The notes beneath the pieces were generated by a model. That model had not been told where the DNA came from, did not search any database, and saw nothing but the letters and a program-made list of their open reading frames with translations. Below, in pieces: positions 16,938-25,855 of a stretch of DNA of 64,000 nt; position 1 is the first letter of the stretch; the number at the start of each line of letters is the position of its first letter. Origin of the DNA: B69-G16 sp964501905 (GTDB lineage: Archaea; Thermoproteota; Thermoprotei; Thermofilales; B69-G16); contig CAZCTW010000010.1 of assembly GCA_964501905.1 (NCBI GenBank), positions 18,515-82,514 of the forward strand. Direction: 5' to 3'. Position numbers and translations under genes: made by a program.

Positions 16938-18363
16938 TTATCAACACCTTTTCTAATCCTCTCCTAACCTTTTCAAAAACCGGCCCCTTTCTTATCTCCC
17001 ATAGTTTCTTAATAATTTCTCTCTTTCCTCTAACGCTACACTATTCTCACCTACCACGTTTATGGCAGCCGAAATGCCGGCTATTCCTCCCTCAAGCATT
17101 GCAGTCGACGCCTCTTCTATCCCCGAGACATCGCCCGCCACAAAAACGCCCTTAAGAGAAGTTTCTTGGTATCTTGTACGTTTCGGAACTAGTCCTCCAA
17201 GCTCCGGCACGTAGGCCATTTCGCAACCGGCCTGAACTAATAGTTGAGAGTAGGGGGTTAAGCCCACGGCTAGGCATATCAGGTCTACCTCAAAATATTT
17301 CTCGGTTTCCGGTATTTCGTTGAAGTTTTCATCAAGAGCTATTATAGTAGCACCTTCAACTCTTTCTGTTCCATGGGCGCTTTTAATAGTATGAGAGACG
17401 TAAATAGGGACTCCAAGCCTTCTGAGCTTAGCGGCGTGAACGAGGTATCCGCCTATTCTCGGCATAGCCTCTACAATAGCCGCTACTTCTACGCCGGCTT
17501 GGATTAGCTGATAAGAGACTATTAAACCGACGTTTCCAGCCCCCACTATTAACGCTTTCTCGCTGGGCTTAACTCCGTAGACGTTCATAAGGGTTTGAGC
17601 GGCTCCGGCGCACATAACCCCTGGGAGGTCGTTGTTCTCAAAGATTAAGAATTTTTCAGAAGCTCCCGTGGCCACTACTATTTGTTTTGCCTTTATCTTA
17701 AGGAGCCGCTTCTCCTTGGCGTCGTAGGCGCCTGCTAGCTTATCCTCATATATCCCGAAAACAGTGGTATTTGCTAAAAATTCTATATTTTCTCTTATTA
17801 CTTAAAATTTTAATTAATTTTTTAGCTATTTCAAAACCCCTAACCCCTGAGTATAAGTCTTTAGACCCGAAGAATTTATGAGTTTGTTTTATCAATTGCC
17901 CTCCGATCATCGGGTTTTCGTCTATGAGAGTCACCTTCGCTCCATACTTGCTGGCGTAGAGAGCCGCGTAGAGCCCCGCTGGTCCCCCTCCTACAACTAG
18001 CACATCAGTATTTAGACTAAGAGACTGCCCCGCTTTAAAGGATGCTATAGCCGGCGGCATGGCTAGGCATTCTTGGCGGCGTACATTCTTCACATATTTG
18101 ACAGGTATAATACAGGTTCTTGTATTAGGTACTCCGTCTACTTCCATTAAACAGGAAGAACACTTACCTATCATACAGAAGGCTCCGCGCGGCCGCTTCA
18201 ACACCTTGCTTCTGGAAAAAACTCTCACTCCAGTTGCGTAAAGAGCGGCCAACACGCTTTCGTTTTCGTAGCCTTCTATTGGTTTGCCGTCGAAGTAGAA
18301 GATCCTCTTATTACCGCGTTTAAATCTTAGGATTGGATGGTTTTTTATCCTAAAGTCCGACAA
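16930..18363 (-). pseudogene. FAD/NAD oxidoreductase alpha subunit (PdhA-like), two compensating frame breaks
   Basis: The N-terminal 100 residues form a 2Fe-2S-like domain (GAFCMIGKCSSCLMEVDGVPNTRTC), then DVLVVGGGPAGLYAALYASKYGAKVTLID is an FAD Rossmann motif and ALIVGAGNVGLIVSYQLI an NAD(P) motif, with VFVAGDVSG late. Frame 0 stops after KYHCFRDI; one extra A near 17782 explains the shift into NTTVFGIYEDKLAGAYDAK. A second break near 17018 (one base missing) is needed to reach IIKKLWEIRKGPVFEKV and the natural stop at 16930-16932. The 1434-nt span gives 477 aa, as expected for a ~54 kDa alpha subunit. Confidence 0.72.
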
Positions 18364-18531
18364 ACGGCCCTCCCTACGGAGAAAATACCTACTAATCCTT
18401 TATTCTCACTCCTAATCTCTTATTTATCTGTTATCTTTTACCATTAAACAGAGAATTCCTAAAATTATATAATAGTATGTAGGGCTATAGATAATATAAA
18501 ATTTATATATGGCGTTGGCTATATATTCTTT

Positions 18532-19209
18532 ATGGAGTTTTTTAGAAAGATAATATCCAAAATATGGTCTTCTCCTGAGGAAAAAATAGCGAATCTTGCA
18601 ATAAATCATGCAAATCTTTGTTTTAAAGCGGTAGACGCTTTTACGAGGGCCGTAAAGGAGTATTGTAATGGAGATAGAAAGCTGGCAGAGAAGTATCTGA
18701 TGGAAGTATACTCATGTGAGGAAGAGGCTGACAGTGTTAGGCGGAAGATAATAGAAGAGCTGGCAAAGGGAGCTTTACCTCCCCTGAATAGAGAGGATTT
18801 CGTCAGGTTAGCGGAGAGGATGGATTTGATAGCTGACTGGGCTAAAGAGGCGGCGAGGCTTCTTTCCGTAATTCCCTGTGAAAAATTGCGTCAGGAGCTT
18901 GCCGGCGAGTGTTTAGAATTAGTTGATTTAATGTATGAGAGCACTGAGAAGCTTTACAATGCTGTCTCGGCTATGATGACTGATTTTCAGAAGAGCCTGC
19001 AACTGGTTCACGAAATAGAGGTTATAGAGGAGAAAGGCGACGATCTCTATATCAAGTGCTTTAGCAGGTTAGAAAGAGCGGAAAGCGGGTGTATTGGAGT
19101 ACCCGGAATGCTAATAAGTAAGCTCGTAGAATCCTTCGAAAACACTCTTGATGCTTGTGAAGAAGTAGGGGATTTAATAAAGATAATAGTCGTTAGGGCT
19201 CTAAGGTGA
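18532..19209 (+). CDS. DUF47/PhoU-like phosphate transport accessory protein
   Basis: 225 aa all-helical protein of the DUF47 family (TIGR00153), related to PhoU. Characteristic features are the repeated acidic metal-binding helices, e.g. EVYSCEEEADSVRRKIIEEL and VIEEKGDDLYIKCFSRL. Members are typically encoded beside Pit transporters and gate or regulate phosphate uptake. Here the gene ends 4 nt before the pit gene. A TATA-like AAATTTATATATG near 18498-18510 gives a short leader. Cytoplasmic, membrane-associated by partner. Confidence 0.9.
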   Translation: MEFFRKIISKIWSSPEEKIANLAINHANLCFKAVDAFTRAVKEYCNGDRKLAEKYLMEVYSCEEEADSVRRKIIEELAKGALPPLNREDFVRLAERMDLIADWAKEAARLLSVIPCEKLRQELAGECLELVDLMYESTEKLYNAVSAMMTDFQKSLQLVHEIEVIEEKGDDLYIKCFSRLERAESGCIGVPGMLISKLVESFENTLDACEEVGDLIKIIVVRALR

Positions 19210-19213
19210 GCCT

Positions 19214-20164
19214 ATGGAATTCTTGCTCTTAATGAGCTTCGTCCTAGCATTTTACGTAGCTTGGTCCGTGGGAGCGAACGACGAGACTATGGCCGTCTTA
19301 GCCGGTAGTGGGTTTACGAGCATATTGGCGGCGTGTATTATTGGAGCTATCATGGATTTCTTAGGGGCTGTGTTATTAGGTTATAAAGTCGAGGAAACTA
19401 TGGGAGAAAAACTACTAGCCTATAAAATCGATTTGGTAGACACGCTGATAATAGTGGCCGCCGTAGCAACTTGGCTCGTGCTTGCCTCTTATAGAGGATG
19501 GCCTGTCTCAACTACCCACTCTGCGGTCGGTGCTGCCATAGGGTTAGGAATATATAAGTGGGGTATAAGCGGGGTGAGGTGGGAGTCGCTGCTTAACGTC
19601 GTAGCAGGTTGGGTTATATCCCCTATAATGGGCTTCATAGGAGCCTATGTAACATGTAAAATCTTTGACTTCTTCTTAGCTAAAGGCATTAAGGGGTTAA
19701 GGAAGAGCCTGAGAGTCGCCAGGATAGCTTCTCTAACTCTATTGGCGTGGGCATCCTATACTTCCTTCTTCAGGGGGGCGAACGATATAGCAAACGCGAC
19801 AGCATTCCTCAGCGCCGTCTACGAGAACCCTTTAATGGTTAGACTGATAAGCGGCTTCGGCATGGCTCTAGGGCTCGTGATGCTAGGAAGGAGAGTCGTA
19901 AAGTCCGTTGGCGTCGAACTGGTTGAGCTAACTCCGGTTATGGGATTGGCGATACAGATATCGGTTGCGTTGACAGTCTCTATCGGAACGCTCATGGGCT
20001 TACCCCTCTCGGGAACCCATATACTTGTCATGGCCGTCGCTGGAATAGGCGTAGCCAAGAGGATATGGATAAACATTAAAGGATTGAAGGAAATATTAGC
20101 TACTTGGATTGTAACGTTTCCAGGCGCGGCGGTCTTAGCGGTTCTTTTCGCTCTACTAGTATAG
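19214..20164 (+). CDS. pit: Pit family inorganic phosphate transporter
   Basis: 316 aa polytopic membrane protein of the PiT/PHO-4 family. The two inverted repeats carry the signature GANDETMA (about residues 19-26) and GANDIANATAFLSA (about 191-204), plus PVSTTHSAVGAAIG and PLSGTHILVMAVAG, which line the phosphate path. About eight to ten helices are visible. It imports phosphate with a proton or sodium ion. It is co-transcribed with the DUF47 accessory gene and lies 26 nt before a DUF362 gene. Confidence 0.93.
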   Translation: MEFLLLMSFVLAFYVAWSVGANDETMAVLAGSGFTSILAACIIGAIMDFLGAVLLGYKVEETMGEKLLAYKIDLVDTLIIVAAVATWLVLASYRGWPVSTTHSAVGAAIGLGIYKWGISGVRWESLLNVVAGWVISPIMGFIGAYVTCKIFDFFLAKGIKGLRKSLRVARIASLTLLAWASYTSFFRGANDIANATAFLSAVYENPLMVRLISGFGMALGLVMLGRRVVKSVGVELVELTPVMGLAIQISVALTVSIGTLMGLPLSGTHILVMAVAGIGVAKRIWINIKGLKEILATWIVTFPGAAVLAVLFALLV

Positions 20165-20190
20165 ATTTTTAACACTAAGCACTATTTTAA

Positions 20191-21090
20191 ATGATGATTG
20201 TAAGTTTGGTCAGGTGTAAGAGCCACTACGACTGTGTCTACAAAAGCTTGGAACAGATCATAAATGAGATAGCGGTCATAAAGACTAAAAACTTCCTTAT
20301 AAAGCCAAATTTCGTATCGGTGAGAAACAGATACGCGACTACTCACGTGGATGCTATTAAAGCGTTCATAGATTTTGTTTACGATAATATCGGTTCCAGG
20401 AAGATCATCGTAGCTGAAGCTCCAGCGGGGGGTAGTCTTGAAGAGGCTCTAGATAATTTCGGCTATAAAATTCTCAAAGAGTATGGGGTTGACTTTATAG
20501 ATTTAAATGAAGATGATTGCTTCGAGTACCGCGTATATGATAAATACCTTAGACGCGAAGTCGAAGTCAGAATAGCAAAAACCGTATTGAAATATAAAGA
20601 TTCGATAGTATCTATCTGTAGACCGAAAACACACGATACTGTCGTTGTAACTCTTTCTCTGAAAAATATTGCAGTAGGGATTATAAAACGAGAGGATAAA
20701 TGGAAGATACATCAGGGTTATGGAGCTATAAACGCTACGATAGCTCGACTCGCCTTGGACTTCCCGCCTAGATTGGCTATAATAGATGGCCACATTGGCA
20801 TGGAGGGAGATGGTCCGGTCTATGGTATGCCTAAAAAGTGGGGGGTTGGCGTGGCGGGCTTAAACGGCTTCTACGTAGACGTCTTAACAACTTGGATGAT
20901 GGGGTTCGACCCTAAAAATGTCGGGTATCTCTACGTATTGTCTAAAATGACGAGACATAGCTTAGACGTTAAATCGATAAAAGTTGTTGGAGCAGAACCC
21001 GAGGATGTGAAAACTAGCTTTAAACCACACCGAACTTTTAGAGAACAACTCAAATGGAAAAATGAGATAGATTTAACTAAAGTTCTATAA
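20191..21090 (+). CDS. DUF362 domain protein
   Basis: 299 aa protein of the DUF362 family (COG2006). Diagnostic segments are FLIKPNFVSVRNRYATTHVDAIKAFIDFV, IIVAEAPAGGSLEEALDNFGY, CRPKTHDTVVVTLSLKNIAVGII and LAIIDGHIGMEGDGPVYG. Family members are often linked to iron-sulfur or quinone chemistry, but none has a general proven role. This copy lacks the cysteine-rich ferredoxin extension seen in some relatives. It starts at one of two tandem ATGs (20191 or 20194) and converges with the phosphodiesterase gene, overlapping by 14 nt. Confidence 0.82.
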   Translation: MMIVSLVRCKSHYDCVYKSLEQIINEIAVIKTKNFLIKPNFVSVRNRYATTHVDAIKAFIDFVYDNIGSRKIIVAEAPAGGSLEEALDNFGYKILKEYGVDFIDLNEDDCFEYRVYDKYLRREVEVRIAKTVLKYKDSIVSICRPKTHDTVVVTLSLKNIAVGIIKREDKWKIHQGYGAINATIARLALDFPPRLAIIDGHIGMEGDGPVYGMPKKWGVGVAGLNGFYVDVLTTWMMGFDPKNVGYLYVLSKMTRHSLDVKSIKVVGAEPEDVKTSFKPHRTFREQLKWKNEIDLTKVL

Positions 21091-21592
21091 CTTCAACTTC
21101 TAGGGTCTCTAGGTCCAGAATAGCTAGGGTGGCTTTTCCAGATAAGCCTCCAAACACTTCACCAGGATTTAGCAGTAGGGTTTTCCCTAGCTTCTCTACT
21201 ACAACTTCGTGTATATGCCCGAAAATTACTATGTCATAGTAGCCGTCTTTGGCTATAGCGCGGGCAAATCTCTTCGTTTCTTCCATTCCTCCCATGCCGT
21301 GGAAAACCATTATCTTTTTACCGTCTAACTCTAGCTCGAGAGGTTGAGATTTTAAGTTGAAGCCTAGTGATGACGCTGTTTTTAGGAGGAGGAATACTTC
21401 GCCGTCGTTGTTGCCGAAAACTCCATAGAATTTGGCCTTTAGCTTGGAAAATCTCTTTAGTGTAAACGGAGCGATTATATCTCCCGCGTGTACTATTGCG
21501 TCTATTTTCTTTCTCTTGAGGATTTCGATGGCTTTTTCCACGTTATTGAGATTATCATGAGTATCCGATAACACGCCCACGAGCACTTCCAT
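21077..21592 (-). CDS. YfcE/MJ0936-type metallophosphoesterase
   Basis: About 171 aa calcineurin-like phosphoesterase. Metal ligands are visible in GVLSDTHDN, AIVHAGDI, VFGNNDG and MVFHGMGG/VIFGHIHE, with LLNPGEVFGG closing the domain. These enzymes hydrolyse phosphodiesters in vitro with Mn or Ni. The start at 21592 is chosen because GGTGATGG precedes it, and the longer frame to 21694 would overlap the divergent kinase gene; the family also begins with this VGVLSDTH motif. Cytoplasmic. Confidence 0.88.
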   Translation of the reverse strand: MEVLVGVLSDTHDNLNNVEKAIEILKRKKIDAIVHAGDIIAPFTLKRFSKLKAKFYGVFGNNDGEVFLLLKTASSLGFNLKSQPLELELDGKKIMVFHGMGGMEETKRFARAIAKDGYYDIVIFGHIHEVVVEKLGKTLLLNPGEVFGGLSGKATLAILDLETLEVEVIEL

Positions 21593-21667
21593 CACCGCCC
21601 AGTTAATAGAAATATACTTCAACAAGGTTAAATAATGTAAGGTTAATGGTGTAAAAACGGTGTTAGG

Positions 21668-23002
21668 ATGGAGGTTTTTGAGCAAAAACTCCACGTGGAC
21701 GCTTTACAGATAATTCTGGAGGGTATAAGAGCCGCTGATCCCCGCGAGGCTGTAAAGAAATCATTGAAATTTGAGAATGGTGTGTTGAGAGTTAAGGATA
21801 AGGTTTTCGAGCTGGAAGGCAAACTTTACTTAGCTGGCTTCGGAAAAGCTGCCTATAAAATGGCGAAAGCCGCTTTGGAAGAAATTGGAGGAATCGTAGA
21901 ATATGGAGTAATCTCAATACCTAAAGGCTCTAAAGTGGAAGAAGAATTGGAGAGAACAGAGGTAATCTTCTCGGGACATCCTAAGCCGGATTCCGGAAGT
22001 GTAGAAGCTGGGAGAAAGATTCTCGAGTTAGCTCACGAGGCTAAAGAGGGAGATTTAGTTTTAGTTCTCATATCAGGAGGCGGATCCGCGCTCATGGAAT
22101 ATCCCGTTGAAGGAGTTAGCTTAGACGACATAGCGGCTACTTCCACTATGCTGATGAATGCAGGCGCTGATATCTACGAACTTAACACAGTACGTAAACA
22201 TCTATCTAGAGTCAAGGGGGGGCAGTTGGCTAAGGCTATTTTCCCAGCTAAGACGGTTTCATTGATAATATCCGACGTAGTAGGGGATCGCGTTGACATG
22301 ATAGCCTCTGGTCCCACAGCGCCCGATCCGACCACGTTTCAAGACGCTTGGTATGTGCTGGAGAAGTATCGTTTGACGGATAAAGTGCCTGAGAGCGTTA
22401 AGAGCTACTTGGAGAAGGGAATTAAGGGTGACGTGCCCGAGACCCCTAAAGAAGACGACCCTGTACTCAAGAACGTCTACAATTACATAATAGCTAGCAA
22501 TATCACATCGCTCAGGAAGATGAGAGATAAGGCCGAGGAAATGGGCTATAATACTCTAATTCTCACCTCGATGATCCAAGGAGAGGCTAGAGAAGTCGGC
22601 AAGGTAATAGCTGCTTTGGCTCTAGAGGTAAAAAAGACAGGGAATCCTGTAAAGCCTCCGGCCGTTATCCTAGCCGGAGGCGAGACTACCGTCACCGTTA
22701 AGGGCTCTGGCAAAGGTGGCCGCAACCAAGAACTGGCCCTCTCGGCGGCTATACAGATTAAAGGCGTCGACGGCGTGGCTATAGCCTCCGTGGGTAGCGA
22801 TGGCATAGATGGCCCAACGGATGCCGCTGGCGCGATCGTAGACGGATATACAGTAATCAGAGCCGAGAATCAAGGCCTAAATGCTTTAAAATACCTCGAT
22901 AATAATGACAGCTATACGTTTTTCAAGAAAATAGGGGGGCTTGTGGAGACAGGCTATACCGGCACCAACGTAAACGACTTTATAGTCGTTATGGTAGCCT
23001 AG
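21668..23002 (+). CDS. gck: Glycerate 2-kinase (class II, MOFRL family)
   Basis: 444 aa kinase producing 2-phosphoglycerate from D-glycerate. The N-terminal DUF4147 domain contains LAGFGKAAYKMAKAA, HPKPDSGSVEAGRKIL and the SGGGSALMEYP loop; the C-terminal MOFRL-type part contains AGGETTVTVKGSGKGGRNQELAL and SVGSDGIDGPTDAAGAIVD. Archaeal homologues serve the nonphosphorylative or semi-phosphorylative Entner-Doudoroff pathway, so sugar acids may be degraded here by that route; the AOR at 12.7 kb could be a partner if it is of the glyceraldehyde type (inference). The stop overlaps the SSB stop by 4 nt. Confidence 0.9.
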   Translation: MEVFEQKLHVDALQIILEGIRAADPREAVKKSLKFENGVLRVKDKVFELEGKLYLAGFGKAAYKMAKAALEEIGGIVEYGVISIPKGSKVEEELERTEVIFSGHPKPDSGSVEAGRKILELAHEAKEGDLVLVLISGGGSALMEYPVEGVSLDDIAATSTMLMNAGADIYELNTVRKHLSRVKGGQLAKAIFPAKTVSLIISDVVGDRVDMIASGPTAPDPTTFQDAWYVLEKYRLTDKVPESVKSYLEKGIKGDVPETPKEDDPVLKNVYNYIIASNITSLRKMRDKAEEMGYNTLILTSMIQGEAREVGKVIAALALEVKKTGNPVKPPAVILAGGETTVTVKGSGKGGRNQELALSAAIQIKGVDGVAIASVGSDGIDGPTDAAGAIVDGYTVIRAENQGLNALKYLDNNDSYTFFKKIGGLVETGYTGTNVNDFIVVMVA

Positions 23003-23424
23003 CCCCTCCTCCTACCGTATCTAGGATAACCCCTTCGCCGCCTATATTCCCTTACACGTTTTTCTGAGATATTATTTTCCTCATTTACCTCTTCTATTTC
23101 CTCACTTGAATCTTCTACAGAGCCGTATCTCCCTATGTTAAGCCTCATAGAATTTCGGAAAACTCCAACATAGCAATTCTTTAATACTACAGTCGAACCC
23201 TCCCTTTCCCGGATTAAATCTATCTTATCGTCCCACAGCGTCATAAGTACGGTGCCCGTCTCGTCTCCTACTAGAGCTTCAGCTACTCTGTGCAAAGCAT
23301 CGTCTCGCCTCGAAGTTACTGTCCTCTCCTCGCCAACTGAGAGGACCTTAACCCTTAGATTTACATTTCTAGAATTTGCGGTTAAATTCCCTATTTTTAT
23401 GAATTGTTCTCCTCTATATCCCAT
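22999..23424 (-). CDS. ssb: Crenarchaeal-type single-stranded DNA-binding protein
   Basis: 141 aa with one OB fold followed by a flexible tail. The fold runs from IKIGNLTANSRNVNLRVKVLSVGE through ALVGDETGTVLMTLWDDK to VLKNCYVGVFRNSMRLNIGRYG, as in the Sulfolobus SSB. The acidic linker (SSEEIEEVNEENN) leads to an Arg/Gly/Tyr-rich end (RRRRGYPRYGRRRG) that probably mediates protein or nucleic-acid contacts. Replication and repair function. It is divergent from the accessory gene at 23722, with a 300-nt gap. Confidence 0.9.
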   Translation of the reverse strand: MGYRGEQFIKIGNLTANSRNVNLRVKVLSVGEERTVTSRRDDALHRVAEALVGDETGTVLMTLWDDKIDLIREREGSTVVLKNCYVGVFRNSMRLNIGRYGSVEDSSEEIEEVNEENNISEKRVREYRRRRGYPRYGRRRG

Positions 23425-23721
23425 TTACCTACATCCCGTCTGAAGGATGATAAAGAACAACTTAGGGGGTATTTTAACCTTTCTATCAATAAACACTCAA
23501 AGTATTTCTAGCTAGCCACATAACCCAAAATCGCATAAAACTTCTATGATTGTCTTACATTTATTTGTCATAAATAGTTAAAAAATGACGTCATGATTTC
23601 AGCAAATTAAAGCTACTATCCTATAGCGCTAGACAAGACTGGTGTAATATCTCCGTATTTCTATCAATTGCCGACGGTATCCCCTTTAAAATAGTAGTGA
23701 GTGGTGGATTTCGGTGGGAAT
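23425..23721. other. AT-rich intergenic region
   Basis: About 300 nt with no gene that I can support. It contains a palindrome ATGACGTCAT near 23590 and two copies of TTTCTATCAAT (near 23479 and 23657), which may be chance. Promoters for the divergent ssb and ribbon-helix-helix genes must lie here. Confidence 0.35.
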
Positions 23722-23898
23722 TTGGGTAGCTTACCAAAAGTAACGAAGGTAGCTCTACAGATAAGAATACCAGCTGATCTAGACCAGAAGTTTAGAGCCA
23801 AAGCCGCCGCAAAATACGGCTTGCGCAGAGGAGCTTTAGAAAAAGCTCTCACGGAGGCCATTTTATTGTGGTTAAAAATAGACGAAAAGGGTGGTTAG
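23722..23898 (+). CDS. Small ribbon-helix-helix-like protein
   Basis: About 58 aa. VALQIRIPADLDQKFRAKAAAKYG is a beta-strand plus helix typical of ribbon-helix-helix regulators, followed by RRGALEKALTEAILLWLKI as the second helix. Start TTG 23722 is preferred since GGTGGG lies 5 nt upstream; in-frame GTG codons at 23701 and 23704 are alternatives. It overlaps the region just ahead of the secreted protein gene and may regulate that cluster, which is inference from position. Confidence 0.6.
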   Translation: MGSLPKVTKVALQIRIPADLDQKFRAKAAAKYGLRRGALEKALTEAILLWLKIDEKGG

Positions 23899-23902
23899 CG
23901 GT

Positions 23903-25855
23903 ATGAAACGCTTATTCATAATTACACTCCTCCTTGTACTAATATCCTTTACATCTAGCACATTCTATGCCTTCCCCAGAGAGCAAGGCTATTACGCCAA
24001 AGTGGATTACATAGTCTCGAGCAGGTTCACTATAAACCTAAACTTCCAAGAAAACGATTTAAAGGAAGTTACAGCTCCTCCGCCTCCAGTAGGCTATAAA
24101 CTGGCTTATATGGAGGTTACAGTCAGCGAAGGATTCCCAGATGATCTGGTAGCTGTGAAATTTGATAGGAAAATGGAGAGCGAAGGAGTTGTAACTTCTT
24201 TAGTATCCTTCAGCGGATCTATAAAACTGGCATATGGCGGTAAAGGCAACTTCACCACTCCGGCCGAGCTAAAATGTGTCTATGTGAAGACTGAATGGAA
24301 GATTATACCTGAAAATGGTAAGGTGATAGTGAAGGTTGCTCCTCCCGACGAACCCTTCGATCTAGCTAACTTAACAGTTAAAGTTTCAGTCGATAACTAC
24401 GCGCCCTATATAATCAGCGACGTTATATCGCCAAGCGGAGAGAGTATTTTAACCCCTGAGTTTCAGGAAGCTCTACATCCAGATGCAGTCAGGGTAGACT
24501 TGAAAAACTTAGAGCTCAACTTCGAATACGGACTTGAAGAAGGAGAATACGAAATAATATTTAAGTACGGCGACGAGTGCAGACTACCTAACGCGTTCTT
24601 AGCCAAGGAAATAGAATTCTACAATGGCACAGTGAATGCTTTCGAAACTAAGACGTTCACCGCGCCAACTTCTAGCGACTGGATGATTGCGGGGTATATA
24701 GTAGTACTCTATAGCCTTTACCCCGTTAGCGGCGGAAAGGCGGATATCTACGTAGAGGCAAGCATGGTAGATTACGTGTACTTTGAAGATGAGATAATTA
24801 GAATTGAAGGCGTGTCTTACTTAATACCTCCCCTAAACTTCGAGCTATGGGTTAAAGCGTACATAGTGTATGGATCTTGGTTTAAAGTAATTAGTAGATT
24901 TAAAAAACCAGTTAACATACTCTACGCTCCAGTATTAATAAAGGAAGTTGGAGAATGGTCCAAGCAAGGGTTAAGAATTAGGGTTTCAGAGAAAGACGTC
25001 GAAGATTCAATGTACGCGTATCTAATAGTCCAACTCCCATCTTATGGTAGAGTAAAGAACATAATAACCCCCAGCGGCGGAGCTCTCGGAGAATATAAAG
25101 ATAGCTTGCTACCATGGTCTTCAACAGTTAGAGCTATTAGCGTCGCGGACAACCAGGCATATATACAAGTTAAAAACGGCGAAACTCTGGAAACCGGAAC
25201 CTATATCGTGGAAATAGAGTGGACGCCATTGCGCGTGAGGGCGGTTGACGCTGATGGAAACCCGCTAGAGGGAGCCATCGTCAAACTCGAAGGACCTATA
25301 AGCGTTGAGGCTGAAACGGGCGAAGACGGAGTAGCAGAACTTTTAATCTATCGCCCCGGCATGTATAAGCTGAGCATCGAGTATAAATCAGTGCTCGTTG
25401 GGAACGCGCAGCTCTATACGATTACAGAAACTACAATGGAAATGAAATGTAGCGTGTTTAACCTCGAGATAGAGACTGTAGACCTTTGGGGCAAAGCGCT
25501 TTCCGGCACTGAAGTTGTAATGAAGACTGAAGAAGGAAGAACCATATTCTCAGGCGAGACGAATGAAAATGGCATACTTAAGGTAAATCAGGTACCCGGA
25601 GGTAAATACAATATAGAGGCTTACTATAAGCGCGTTAGAACAGATTTTAGCGAAACTATAGACTCTAGTAAAAAAATAAAGTTGAAGCTTGATGTAGCGT
25701 TTGAAATACCGTTCCTAGGAGTACCCGTGAGTAAGCTAGAGACTATAACTGCAGCGATTGGCTCCATCGCGCTTGGCTTCGCAGGCTACGCAGCTTCTCG
25801 CAGAGGAAGAAAGGTAAAAGAGGAAGACATAGTAGAGCTCGAAACATTTGAATAA
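23903..25855 (+). CDS. Secreted, membrane-anchored protein with CnaB/carboxypeptidase-regulatory-like repeats
   Basis: About 650 aa. A signal peptide (MKRLFIITLLLVLISFTSSTFYAF) opens it; most of the length is beta-rich. Near residues 450-520 and 530-600 are two Ig-like repeats with the AVDADGNPLEGAIVKLEG and TVDLWGKALSGTEVVMKTEEG pattern, each followed by a TGEDGVAEL or TNENGILKV turn, as in CnaB/carboxypeptidase regulatory domains. A C-terminal helix (ITAAIGSIALGFAGYAAS) and RRGRK anchor it with the bulk outside. Function is unknown; surface adhesion or structure is likely. It overlaps the following M48 gene by 8 nt. Confidence 0.75.
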   Translation: MKRLFIITLLLVLISFTSSTFYAFPREQGYYAKVDYIVSSRFTINLNFQENDLKEVTAPPPPVGYKLAYMEVTVSEGFPDDLVAVKFDRKMESEGVVTSLVSFSGSIKLAYGGKGNFTTPAELKCVYVKTEWKIIPENGKVIVKVAPPDEPFDLANLTVKVSVDNYAPYIISDVISPSGESILTPEFQEALHPDAVRVDLKNLELNFEYGLEEGEYEIIFKYGDECRLPNAFLAKEIEFYNGTVNAFETKTFTAPTSSDWMIAGYIVVLYSLYPVSGGKADIYVEASMVDYVYFEDEIIRIEGVSYLIPPLNFELWVKAYIVYGSWFKVISRFKKPVNILYAPVLIKEVGEWSKQGLRIRVSEKDVEDSMYAYLIVQLPSYGRVKNIITPSGGALGEYKDSLLPWSSTVRAISVADNQAYIQVKNGETLETGTYIVEIEWTPLRVRAVDADGNPLEGAIVKLEGPISVEAETGEDGVAELLIYRPGMYKLSIEYKSVLVGNAQLYTITETTMEMKCSVFNLEIETVDLWGKALSGTEVVMKTEEGRTIFSGETNENGILKVNQVPGGKYNIEAYYKRVRTDFSETIDSSKKIKLKLDVAFEIPFLGVPVSKLETITAAIGSIALGFAGYAASRRGRKVKEEDIVELETFE

